DNA of 51,778 nucleotides, from assembly GCA_016204975.1 (NCBI GenBank), contig JACQJP010000050.1, positions 1 through 51,778 of the forward strand, written 5' to 3'. Made by a program: the position numbers and the translations under genes. This document shows positions 41,722-49,925 of the stretch, one piece after another. Positions within the stretch are counted from its first letter, which is position 1; every line of letters starts with the position of its first letter. This stretch comes from Elusimicrobiota bacterium. GTDB lineage: Bacteria > Elusimicrobiota > Elusimicrobia > JACQJP01. The notes beneath the pieces were generated by a model that did not search any database, was not told the DNA's origin, and saw only the letters and a program-made list of their open reading frames with translations.

Positions 41722-43136
41722 GAGCGCGCCGCCTCCTGCCTTTAGTTTTTTGGAGCGGGGTCTTCCTGATTGGGATCGGGACCTTCGCCTACGCCCTGCC
41801 TCCAAAACTTCCCAAATTCCCGGAACTAAAATTTCAGCCTCCCAAGGCGCTGCGAACGAAGCTTTCCAACGGGATCGTCCTGTATCTTTTGGAAGATGGG
41901 GAGCTTCCCCTGCTCCAGATCAGCGCCACAATCCGCGCCGGAGCCCAATACGATCCCCCGGAGAAAATAGGCCTGGGGGAGCTTTTGGCGCGCACCCAAC
42001 GGACCGGCGGGACAAAGAAATACGACGCCGAGACCTTGAACCGCAAACTAGAGTCCCTCGGGGCCTCCATCGAAACGGGCATGGACCTGGAGTCGGCCGG
42101 CGTCTCCGCCTCCGCCCTCTCCAAGGATAGCGACCTCCTGCTGGAGCTTTTCGCCCAGGTCTTGACGGAGCCGAGCTTTGACTCCAAAAAACTGGAAATC
42201 GAGCGGGCCCAGGCCCTCGAAGAGGTGCGCCGAAGAAATGATGAACCCCGCGCCATTGCTTCCCGGGAGCTGCCGAGAGAACTGTATGGAAAAGACCACC
42301 CCTATGGCTGGAGAAAGGAATCCCAAACTCTCCGGAGCATCCGCAGAAAAGATCTCCTGCGCTATCACCGGAGATTCTTCCGCCCCGAAAACACCCTCCT
42401 GGCCGTCTCCGGGGACTTTCAGGCTTCCGAGATGATGAAAGCCCTGGAAAAACTCCTGGGCTCCTGGAGGGGGAAGGGGAGGAGCCAACCGGCTGCAGTC
42501 CTGCCCGTACAGCCTAGAGCTGCGCGTCGGGTGATCCTCTATGAGAAACCAGTCACCCAAAGCGCCATCCGCATGGGCCATTTCGGACTCAAACGCCACC
42601 ACCCCGATCATTTTTCCTTCGAGGTTTTAAACGACATTCTGGGGGGCAACCCCTTCTCCTCGCGCCTCTTCGCCAACATCCGCTCCAGGCAAGGCCTAGC
42701 CTACTACGCCGCCAGCCGCTTCACGGAACCCAGCGACTGGGGAACATTCTTTATCGCCTTGGGAACCAAAAACTCCACCGCCGCTCGTGCCATTCGAGCC
42801 GTCTTGGCGGAGCTGGAAAAAATACGCCGGGAGCCGGTCTCCGCCTCGGAGCTGCGCCTGGCGAAAGAAAGCCTCGCCAACTCGTTCGTCTTTAACTACT
42901 CAGACAGCCACCAGATCACCACACAACAGATGCAATTGGAGTATTACGGATTTCCAGAGGACTACCTGAACACCTACGTCCCTAAAATTAAAGCGGTCAC
43001 CCGCCGACAGGTTTTAGAAGCCGCCCAAAAGCATCTTTCGCCGGAAGAGCTGGTGCTGCTGGTGGTCACGGATCCAAAGCAGTTGGACGCCTCCCTGGAG
43101 GAGTTCGGGAGGGTCGAAGGAAGACAACCTGATTGA
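41718..43136 (+). CDS. M16 peptidase-like, inactive partner
   Basis: 472 residues with a hydrophobic signal anchor (LPLVFWSGVFLIGIGTFAYA). Same two-domain M16 fold (LSNGIVLYLLEDGELPLLQISATIRAGA, GNTLLAVSGDF-like and IRSRQGLAYYAAS segments). The zinc motif is gone: the position of HxxEH reads GLGELLART, with no His pair. Active/inactive M16B heterodimers are well known, and the overlap with the active gene supports such a pair. Confidence 0.88.
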   Translation: MRARRLLPLVFWSGVFLIGIGTFAYALPPKLPKFPELKFQPPKALRTKLSNGIVLYLLEDGELPLLQISATIRAGAQYDPPEKIGLGELLARTQRTGGTKKYDAETLNRKLESLGASIETGMDLESAGVSASALSKDSDLLLELFAQVLTEPSFDSKKLEIERAQALEEVRRRNDEPRAIASRELPRELYGKDHPYGWRKESQTLRSIRRKDLLRYHRRFFRPENTLLAVSGDFQASEMMKALEKLLGSWRGKGRSQPAAVLPVQPRAARRVILYEKPVTQSAIRMGHFGLKRHHPDHFSFEVLNDILGGNPFSSRLFANIRSRQGLAYYAASRFTEPSDWGTFFIALGTKNSTAARAIRAVLAELEKIRREPVSASELRLAKESLANSFVFNYSDSHQITTQQMQLEYYGFPEDYLNTYVPKIKAVTRRQVLEAAQKHLSPEELVLLVVTDPKQLDASLEEFGRVEGRQPD

Positions 43137-43137
43137 C

Positions 43138-43527
43138 ATGGCTCTCTCCAGGAAAATCCTAAAAAAGCTGAGCAGATATCCGGAGTTTGACCGGAAGGTC
43201 TGGAGGGCCTGCGCTCAAATCCCCCGGGGCCAAACGCGCAGCTATGGTTGGATCGCAAAAAGGATCGGAAATCCCAAAGCGGCGCGGGCGGTAGGACAGG
43301 CTCTGAAAAGAAATCCATTCGCCCCGATCATCCCCTGCCACCGCGTCCTGCGCCAGGACGGCTCCTTAGGCGGCTACGGCGGGAAAAGGGGCATCCCAAA
43401 AAAAATCAGGCTCCTGCAAAAGGAAGGAATTAACACCCTTCGCAGCGCTCCGGGTACCAGCCGGGGAGCCAGAGGCTCCCAGCGTGCTAGGATCCAGGCG
43501 GCTCAAAGAGGTAGCCCATATTCCTGA
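43138..43527 (+). CDS. ogt: minimal O6-alkylguanine DNA alkyltransferase
   Basis: 129 residues, only the DNA-binding/active-site domain. The acceptor Cys67 is in PCHRV, and RGQTRSYGWIAKRIGNPKAARAVGQAL carries the recognition helix and arginine finger. Alkyltransferase-like (ATL) proteins are similarly short but replace this Cys, so this one should be active in suicide repair. The last 30 residues (from LRSAPGTSRGARGSQRA) come from the 51-bp repeat and are not part of the domain. It starts 1 nt after the M16 stop; its end runs 41 nt into the 3' end of the opposite-strand regulator. Confidence 0.88.
   Translation: MALSRKILKKLSRYPEFDRKVWRACAQIPRGQTRSYGWIAKRIGNPKAARAVGQALKRNPFAPIIPCHRVLRQDGSLGGYGGKRGIPKKIRLLQKEGINTLRSAPGTSRGARGSQRARIQAAQRGSPYS
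43438..43488 (+). repeat. 51-bp GC-rich dispersed repeat, copy 2 (inside a CDS)
   Basis: 48 of 51 bases match 3725-3775, including the hairpin GGGAGCC-AGA-GGCTCCC. Here it forms the C-terminal tail of the alkyltransferase (LRSAPGTSRGARGSQRA), in a different frame from copy 1. Confidence 0.85.
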
Positions 43528-44185
43528 CCGTCTGGATGTGCTGAGGACCCCAGGAGCCCAGCTTTTTTCTTAAGTAGACCATATGCACATCCACCGTGCG
43601 GGTGCTCAGCCCCAGGCTGTGCTGATAGCCCTGCACATGGTCCACCAAAAACTGCCGGCTCAACGGCCTTCCGGGATTTTTGAGCAAAAGATGCAATAGC
43701 TCCAACTCAATGCGCGTCAGATGCACCGAGCGACCATTCAAACGCACCTGCCGACGAGCCGGATCCAGCTCCAACCGTCCCACCCGAACCGTCTCCGAAG
43801 GCACCAACCCCGAGGCCTTGCGCCTCAGGACCGCGCGGATGCGGGCGATCAACTCCTCGATCTCAAAAGGCTTGGTCAGGTAATCGTCCGCCCCTCCCTC
43901 TAAGGCATCCACCTTTTTGTCCACCGGGGTCACCGCCGTCAGCATGAGAATGGGAAGCCCGGAGAGCTTTTTATGTTTACGGACCATCCGGCACATCTCC
44001 ATGCCGGAAATATCCGGCAGCCGCCAGTCCAAAAGCAGCACATCCGGGGGGTCGGCCTCGATCAACTCCAGGGCCCGGGTAGCCTCCTGGCAACCCTGGA
44101 GGTCAAACTCTTTGGCAGGCAGGGCCTCCCGGAGAAGCCCCATCAAGTGGGGATCGTCGTCCACCAAAAAGACCCGAATTTTCAT
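43487..44185 (-). CDS. OmpR/PhoB-type response regulator
   Basis: 232 residues: receiver (Asp9-Asp11 pocket, phospho-acceptor Asp53 in LLLDWRLPD, Lys in LTKPFE) followed by a winged-helix DNA-binding domain (LTRIELELLHLLLKNPGRPLSR, RTVDVHMVYLRKKLG, VRNMGYLF). No sensor kinase is next to it, so it is an orphan here. Its ATG is 7 bp from repeat element copy 3, which therefore occupies the promoter and ribosome-binding region; TTAAAT lies between them. 3' end overlaps the alkyltransferase gene. Confidence 0.93.
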   Translation of the reverse strand: MKIRVFLVDDDPHLMGLLREALPAKEFDLQGCQEATRALELIEADPPDVLLLDWRLPDISGMEMCRMVRKHKKLSGLPILMLTAVTPVDKKVDALEGGADDYLTKPFEIEELIARIRAVLRRKASGLVPSETVRVGRLELDPARRQVRLNGRSVHLTRIELELLHLLLKNPGRPLSRQFLVDHVQGYQHSLGLSTRTVDVHMVYLRKKLGSWGPQHIQTVRNMGYLFEPPGS

Positions 44186-44192
44186 GATTTAA

Positions 44193-44380
44193 CTGGACTT
44201 TTGCAAAGTGGAATTTGGGGTCTGTCCAGGGTTGCCTTTCGAAAAACGCTCGGCATCGCAGCCTCGCTCCGGCATTTTGCCAGGCCTCCGCTGACGCTAC
44301 GTGCGAATGGCCTGGCAAAACACGGTTTTCTCCAGGCAATCCCTGGCCATCCCTCCTAAATAGATTTGCAAAAGTTCAGG
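44193..44380 (-). mobile_element. MITE-like element, copy 3
   Basis: About 188 bp, inverted relative to copies 1 and 2. Ends CTGGACTTTTGCAAA and TTTGCAAAAGTTCAG(G), flanked by TTTAA on both sides (44188-44192 and 44381-44385), a perfect 5-bp duplication. Read on the minus strand, the second stem is CCAGGG-A-TTGCC with GGCAACCCTGG and the inner hairpin TTTTGCCAGGCC/GGCCTGGCAAAA. Confidence 0.9.
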
Positions 44381-44431
44381 TTTAATCTCCCAGTACCCTT
44401 ATTGAATCATTTCTTGGGTCTTTTTGTCAGC

Positions 44432-44523
44432 AGGATTCCGCTTCGGAGGGCGCGACAGTATGAAGGATTCCGCTCCGGAGGGTGACAGGAGCGAAGCGCC
44501 GCCATAGGGAGGCAGAGCCTCCC
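44432..44523 (+). repeat. direct repeats and hairpin in the region upstream of secA
   Basis: The 277 bp between the repeat element and the secA -10 hold no gene that I can support. Two near-copies of AGGATTCCGCTYCGGAGGG (44432 and 44464), each followed by GACAG, precede a hairpin GGGAGGC-AGA-GCCTCCC (44507-44523). GACAG recurs after CGAAG-type stretches further on (about 44570 and 44626). This may be regulatory or a degraded repeat cluster. Confidence 0.55.
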
Positions 44524-44644
44524 ATGGGGAGCCCCGAGCGGAGGCCTCTTGACCTCTCCGAAGCGAGGCGACAGCCCGACGAGTTTCCTGGCGAGTCTAT
44601 AGACGAGCCGAAGGGAGGAGGGGGCGACAGAGGGGAAGGGTTTG

Positions 44645-44653
44645 TGTTAGAAT
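44645..44653 (+). promoter_or_regulatory. extended -10 promoter of secA
   Basis: TGTTAGAAT ends 9 nt before the ATG at 44663. GCGACA at 44624-44629 is a fair -35 at 18 bp. The bases between (TCCCGCAAG) contain no Shine-Dalgarno, so a leaderless secA mRNA is predicted. Confidence 0.55.
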
Positions 44654-44662
44654 TCCCGCAAG

Positions 44663-47296
44663 ATGCTGAGCGGGATTGCCCATAAAATCTTCGGAACCAA
44701 AAGCGAAAGGGATTTAAAAAAGCTCCAGCCCACCCTGGAGCAAATCAACGCCCTGGAAGGCTCCTTCGAACAACTCTCCCCCGAAGCGCTGCGCGCCAAA
44801 ACGCAGGCGTTCCGAGACCGCCTGGCCGATGGGGCCGGCCTCGAAGATATTCTGCCGGAGGCCTTCGCCGCCGTTCGGGAGGCCTCCAAACGCGCGACCG
44901 GCATGCGGCACTTCGACGTACAGATCCTGGGAGGACTCATCCTCCACGGCGGAAAAATCGCGGAGATGAAAACCGGCGAGGGAAAAACCCTGGTGGCCAC
45001 CCTGCCCGTGTATTTGAACGCCTTGAGCGGCCGTGGGGTGCACGTGGTGACGGTCAACGACTACCTCGCCAAACGGGACGCGGCCTGGATGGGCCCCATC
45101 TATGAATACCTGGGGCTCTCGGTAGGCTCCGTTCAGCATGACATGGATAACGCCCTGCGCAAACAGATGTACGGGCGGGACGTCACCTACGTAACCAACA
45201 ATGAGATCGGCTTCGATTACTTAAGGGACAACATGGTCATCCACCAGGAGGACCGGGTCTTAAGGGAGATGCACTACGCCATCGTAGACGAGGTGGACTC
45301 CATCTTAATCGACGAGGCCAGAACCCCCCTGATCATCTCCGGACCTGCGGAGGAATCCACCAACAAATACCACATCATCAACCGGATCACGCCCGCCATG
45401 AAGGCGCGGTTCATCACCGAAAAAGAAGAGGTGGAGGCCAAATACACCGGGGAGGATTTAGGCCGCGGCTACGACGCCATCGTAGACGAGAAGGCCCACA
45501 CCGCCACCCTGACCGACCAAGGGGCGGCCAAGTGCGAGAAGATGCTGGGGGTCCCCAACCTCTATGACGACATCCAATCCGAATGGGTGCACCACATCAC
45601 CCAGGCCCTGCGGGCCCACCACCTCTTCAAACGCGACGTGCACTACGTGGTCAAAGACGGCGAGGTGGTGATCGTGGATGAGTTCACCGGACGGCTCATG
45701 CCGGGCAGACGCTGGTCGGACGGCCTGCACCAGGCGGTGGAAGCCAAGGAAAACTTAAGGATCAAGGAGGAAAATCAAACCCTGGCCACCATCACCTTCC
45801 AGAACTTCTTCAAGCTTTACAAAAAGCTGGCCGGCATGACCGGAACCGCCATGACCGAGGCGGGGGAGTTTTGGGAGATCTACAAGCTGGACTGCGTGGA
45901 GATTCCTACCAATCAGCCCATGATCCGGGGGGACTCCCCGGATCAAATCTACCGCACGGAACGGGAAAAATATTCGACGATCGTCGGCGAGATCGAGGAG
46001 CTGTGGAAGATCGGGCGGCCGATTCTGGTGGGGACCCGCTCGATCGAAAAATCCGAGAAACTCTCGGGGATGCTGCGGACCAAAGGCATCCCCCACCAGG
46101 TCCTAAACGCCAAGTACCATGAGGCGGAGGCGCAGATCATCGCCCAGGCAGGCAAAAAGGGAACGGTGACCATCGCCACCAACATGGCCGGGCGGGGAAC
46201 GGACATCGTCCTGGGGGGAAATCCGCCCGATGCAGCGGAGGCGGCCTACATCGTCGAGAAGGGCGGCCTCCACGTCCTGGGAACCGAGCGCCATGAGTCC
46301 CGGCGCATCGACAACCAGCTGCGGGGCCGCTGCGGGCGGCAGGGGGATCCCGGAAGCACGCGATTTTTCCTAAGCCTGGAGGATGAGCTCATGCGGCTTT
46401 TCGGCTCCGACCGCATCGCCCCCCTGATGCAGAAGCTGGGCATGCAGGAGGGGGAGGTGATCGAACACCCCTGGGTCACCCGCGCCATCGAAAATGCCCA
46501 GCGGAAAGTGGAGGCGATGAACTTCGACATCCGAAAGCAGCTCTTGGAATTCGACAACGTGATGAACAAGCAGCGCGAGGTCATCTACAGCCTCCGCCGC
46601 AACACCTTAGACGGCGAAGAGGTCTCCGCGCAGATCCAAAGCATGTTGGAGGAATCCCTGGAGGAAAAACTCTCCCTCTGGACCCCCCCCAAGGCCCATC
46701 CGGAGTTCTGGGACACGGAGAGCCTGACCGGCTGGCTGGCCAGAACCTTCGGCCTCGCCTGGAGAGCCTCGGAACCGGATAAGCAGAGCCTTTCCCACGA
46801 GGAACTCAAGCAAACCCTCACCCAACAACTCCGCCAAGCCTATGAAAACCGCATCCAGCAGTTCGGCCCGGAGATGTTTAAGGACCTGGAGCGCATGGTC
46901 CTGCTGCAGGTTTTGGACAACGCCTGGAAAAACCACCTCTATGCGCTGGACCACCTGAAAAAGGGCGTGGGGCTTCGCGCCTACGGGCAGAAGGACCCCT
47001 TGATCGAGTACCAGAGGGAATCCTTCAACCTCTTTGAGGAGATGCTGGCCCGCATCCGGGAGCAGACGGTAGAGTACATTTTCCGCATTCAAATTCCTCC
47101 CCCGGAAAGGCCCCGTCCCTCTCCCCTGCAACGCGCGGCGGCCGCTCCCCACGCCTCCGCTCAGGGCCGCGACTCAGCGACCCAGACCCTGGAAAGACCC
47201 GCCGCACAAGAAATTCCCGTCAAGAGAAAAATCGGGCGCAACGACCCCTGTCTCTGCGGGAGCGGCAAGAAATACAAAAAGTGCTGCGGAAGATAA
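44663..47296 (+). CDS. secA: preprotein translocase ATPase SecA
   Basis: 877 residues, full length. NBD1 with Walker A MKTGEGKT (about 103-110) and DEVDSILIDEART, the preprotein cross-linking domain, NBD2 with GTDIVLGG, the helical wing/scaffold domains and a C-terminal SEC-C zinc tail CLCGSGKKYKKCC that binds SecB and lipids. It drives secretion of the many signal-peptide proteins encoded here. The stop overlaps lnt by 16 nt. Confidence 0.98.
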   Translation: MLSGIAHKIFGTKSERDLKKLQPTLEQINALEGSFEQLSPEALRAKTQAFRDRLADGAGLEDILPEAFAAVREASKRATGMRHFDVQILGGLILHGGKIAEMKTGEGKTLVATLPVYLNALSGRGVHVVTVNDYLAKRDAAWMGPIYEYLGLSVGSVQHDMDNALRKQMYGRDVTYVTNNEIGFDYLRDNMVIHQEDRVLREMHYAIVDEVDSILIDEARTPLIISGPAEESTNKYHIINRITPAMKARFITEKEEVEAKYTGEDLGRGYDAIVDEKAHTATLTDQGAAKCEKMLGVPNLYDDIQSEWVHHITQALRAHHLFKRDVHYVVKDGEVVIVDEFTGRLMPGRRWSDGLHQAVEAKENLRIKEENQTLATITFQNFFKLYKKLAGMTGTAMTEAGEFWEIYKLDCVEIPTNQPMIRGDSPDQIYRTEREKYSTIVGEIEELWKIGRPILVGTRSIEKSEKLSGMLRTKGIPHQVLNAKYHEAEAQIIAQAGKKGTVTIATNMAGRGTDIVLGGNPPDAAEAAYIVEKGGLHVLGTERHESRRIDNQLRGRCGRQGDPGSTRFFLSLEDELMRLFGSDRIAPLMQKLGMQEGEVIEHPWVTRAIENAQRKVEAMNFDIRKQLLEFDNVMNKQREVIYSLRRNTLDGEEVSAQIQSMLEESLEEKLSLWTPPKAHPEFWDTESLTGWLARTFGLAWRASEPDKQSLSHEELKQTLTQQLRQAYENRIQQFGPEMFKDLERMVLLQVLDNAWKNHLYALDHLKKGVGLRAYGQKDPLIEYQRESFNLFEEMLARIREQTVEYIFRIQIPPPERPRPSPLQRAAAAPHASAQGRDSATQTLERPAAQEIPVKRKIGRNDPCLCGSGKKYKKCCGR

Positions 47297-48867
47297 CGCC
47301 CGCCGCCCCACCCGCCCTCTCCGGCTTGTTGCTCATCCTCTGTTTCCCCAACTGGGATTACGGCTGGCTGGCTTGGTTCGCCTTGATTCCCCTCCTCTAT
47401 TCTCTGACCACCTGTGATCTACGACCGACGACCGCCTTTTTTCACGGCTGGCTCTGCGGATTTATCTGGAAGACGGGATCGCTCCACTGGGTCCTGGCCA
47501 CCCACCGCTACGCCGGCGTCCCCTGGTCCGCCTCCGCTGGGGGGCTTCTGCTCCTGGCGGCCTATCTGGCGCTCTACCTCGGACTCTTCGCCCTGGCAGT
47601 TGCTTTCTTCAGACGCCGCTCCTCCCATTGGACCCTCGCCACGGCCTGCGCCGCCTGCTGGACCCTTCTGGAATACCTCCAGGAATATTCCTGGCATCCC
47701 TCTGTGGAGTTTCCCTGGGGGTTTCTGGGCTACTCCCAGTGGCGCCACCCGGCCCTGATCCAGACCGCCGCCCTGTGGGGGGTCTACGGGGTTTCCTTTC
47801 TCCTGGTTGGGTTCAACGCCCTGGCGGTCTGCGTCCTGTTCCCCCTACAAAAACAGACCCGGAAGCTTCCCATCGCCGGCGCCGCCCTCTCCCTGTTTTT
47901 GCTCAACCTGGGCTTCGGGCTCTACGTCCTTAAGTTTCAAACCCCCTCCTCATCCATCCTGTCCAATCCACCCTCCCCGCGGTTTCCCAGAGAAAAAAAG
48001 ATTCGGGTCACGCTGCTTCAACCGGACATCGAGCAGTATAAAAAGTGGTCTCCCCAGTACGAAGCGGAGGTCAAAAAAACCACAGAGGAGCTGCTCCGGG
48101 AAGCCTCAAAAAATCCAGCGGACCTTGTGATCTGGCCGGAGGCCTCCATCCCGCAAGTCTTGCAAGAGAAGGACTACCTCCCTTGGCTCCAAAAACTCAT
48201 CCGGCAGACGAAAAGAGCGCACCTGGTGGGGGCTTTGACGCGCAATCTCGACCGCTACCACAACTCTGCGGCTCTGTTCGATCCCAAGGGAAATCTCCGT
48301 GGGCTCTACCACAAAAACCAGCTGGTCCCCTTCGGGGAGTACGTTCCCCTGCGGGCCTTCCTAGGCCGCTGGATCGCCCCCTTAGGAGAGATGGGCGAGA
48401 TGCAACCCGGAAAGAGCCTCACCCCACTGCCCACCCCCTTCGCAGCCTTGGGGGTCAGCATCTGCTATGAGATGATCTTTCCCAAACTCATCCGGGAGCA
48501 GGTCCGGCAAGGGGCGGATCTCTTGGTCAACCTGACCAACGACGGCTGGTACCTGGGCACCTCCCAACCCCGGCAGCACCTGAGCATGAACGTCCTGCGG
48601 GCGGTGGAAAACCGGAGGTTTCTCCTACGGGCCACCAACACCGGCATCTCCGCAACCATAGATCCTTGGGGAAGAATCCTCCAGCAGACATCCTTAGACC
48701 AAAGAACCTACCTCTCCTTCTCGCTCTCCCTTCCTGCTTCGCAAGGATTTTCTTTCTACTGTCTCCGGGGAGACCTCCTCATCGGCCTCTCCATCCTCTT
48801 TCTTCTCCTCTCCTTGTTCACCGGCCAAGCCTTCGGCAAACAGCAAGCGCCCCCCCATGAGCTCTAA
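47281..48867 (+). CDS. lnt: apolipoprotein N-acyltransferase
   Basis: 528 residues, GTG start inside the end of secA. N-terminal half: about six to seven membrane helices; C-terminal periplasmic nitrilase domain with the triad Glu287 (WPEAS), Lys345 (YHKNQLVPFGEYVP) and Cys395 (SICYEM), then a final helix. It adds the third acyl chain to lipoproteins, the step before Lol export; LptE and possibly the metalloprotease encoded nearby would be substrates. Length and motifs are standard. Confidence 0.95.
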   Translation: MLRKITPAAPPALSGLLLILCFPNWDYGWLAWFALIPLLYSLTTCDLRPTTAFFHGWLCGFIWKTGSLHWVLATHRYAGVPWSASAGGLLLLAAYLALYLGLFALAVAFFRRRSSHWTLATACAACWTLLEYLQEYSWHPSVEFPWGFLGYSQWRHPALIQTAALWGVYGVSFLLVGFNALAVCVLFPLQKQTRKLPIAGAALSLFLLNLGFGLYVLKFQTPSSSILSNPPSPRFPREKKIRVTLLQPDIEQYKKWSPQYEAEVKKTTEELLREASKNPADLVIWPEASIPQVLQEKDYLPWLQKLIRQTKRAHLVGALTRNLDRYHNSAALFDPKGNLRGLYHKNQLVPFGEYVPLRAFLGRWIAPLGEMGEMQPGKSLTPLPTPFAALGVSICYEMIFPKLIREQVRQGADLLVNLTNDGWYLGTSQPRQHLSMNVLRAVENRRFLLRATNTGISATIDPWGRILQQTSLDQRTYLSFSLSLPASQGFSFYCLRGDLLIGLSILFLLLSLFTGQAFGKQQAPPHEL

Positions 48868-49789
48868 GCCACCCCCGGTCCCCTCCGGGGGATCAGCACC
48901 CATCTTATTCTCCGCAAGATACGAGGTGGACATCGGAACCCATGTCTTTCCCACCGCCAAATACCGGCTGGTGAAAGAGTTTCTGATACAGAAAGGCTGG
49001 GCTAAGGCAAAGGATTTTCAGGAACCACCGCCCGCTTCCATCGAGGAGCTGTTGCTGGCCCACACTGAAGACTGGGTGCACAAGGTACTTCAGGGAAAAA
49101 TGACCGCGCTGGACGAGGCGCGCCTGGAGCTTCCCTGCTCCAAGGCCCTGGCGGAGGCCTCCCAGAGGGCTGCAGGAGGGACCCTCCAGGCCTGCCGCCT
49201 GGCCCTTCAAACCGGCGTGGGACTGCACGATGGGGGGGGATTCCACCACGCCTTTCCGGACCATGGGGAAGGCTTCTGCGTGTTTCACGACATCGCGGTG
49301 GGAATCCTGAAGATGAAACAAGAGGGAAAAATAAGGCGCGCGGCCGTCGTGGACTTAGACGTGCACCACGGAAACGGCACCGCCGCCATTTTCGCCCAAG
49401 ACCCCAAGGTCTTCACCTTCTCCATGCACCAGCAGAGCAACTACCCCCTTCAAAAGCCCCCCAGCGACCTGGACGTGGGGTTGGCCGACGGCACCTCCGA
49501 TGCCCAGTACCTCAAGCTCCTGAAACAGCACTGGCCAAAAATTCTGGACTCCCACCGACCGGAGCTGGTCCTCTACCAAGCGGGGGCGGACAGCTATGGG
49601 CAAGACCAGTTGGGAGGACTGGGGCTGACCCTGGAAGGCATGCAAGCGCGGGACGCCACAGTCATTGAGGAAACCCGCCGTCGAAAAATCCCCCTGGTCA
49701 TCACCCTGGGCGGAGGATATGCCCACAACCTCCAGGACACCGTCCTCATCCACGCCACCACCCTCCATCTAGGACTAAAGTCCCAATAG
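48857..49789 (+). CDS. histone-deacetylase-family amidohydrolase
   Basis: 310 residues, class IV/HDAC11-like. Catalytic His pair His130-His131 in FHHAF, zinc ligands Asp168 and His170 (DLDVHHGNG) and Asp245 (GADSYGQDQLG), and the final LGGGY tyrosine motif, all intact. Bacterial members remove acetyl or related groups from small amines or proteins; the substrate here is open (polyamines, lysines or a metabolite). The start overlaps lnt by 11 nt, but no functional link is evident. Confidence 0.9.
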   Translation: MSSKPPPVPSGGSAPILFSARYEVDIGTHVFPTAKYRLVKEFLIQKGWAKAKDFQEPPPASIEELLLAHTEDWVHKVLQGKMTALDEARLELPCSKALAEASQRAAGGTLQACRLALQTGVGLHDGGGFHHAFPDHGEGFCVFHDIAVGILKMKQEGKIRRAAVVDLDVHHGNGTAAIFAQDPKVFTFSMHQQSNYPLQKPPSDLDVGLADGTSDAQYLKLLKQHWPKILDSHRPELVLYQAGADSYGQDQLGGLGLTLEGMQARDATVIEETRRRKIPLVITLGGGYAHNLQDTVLIHATTLHLGLKSQ

Positions 49790-49791
49790 GG

Positions 49792-49824
49792 CCTAGGACC
49801 TAAGACCAGAGGTCTCTAGGACCT
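49792..49824 (+). repeat. hairpin with AGA loop and CTAGGACCT direct repeats
   Basis: AGACC-AGA-GGTCT (49803-49815), extended by CCTA/TAGG with one bulge, sits between two copies of CTAGGACCT (49793 and 49816). It follows the HDAC stop and could end that transcript, though no T-run follows. The remaining 100 bp before the next gene contain only a TATGAT (about 49855). Confidence 0.5.
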
Positions 49825-49925
49825 TCGACCCTGGAACCAACCTCCCGCTTGGTCTATGATTGAGGAGGCAGCCCTGGCTACACATCGGGGCTGGCGAAGA
49901 AGGAGAAGACCAAGGCGGGGGGGCT

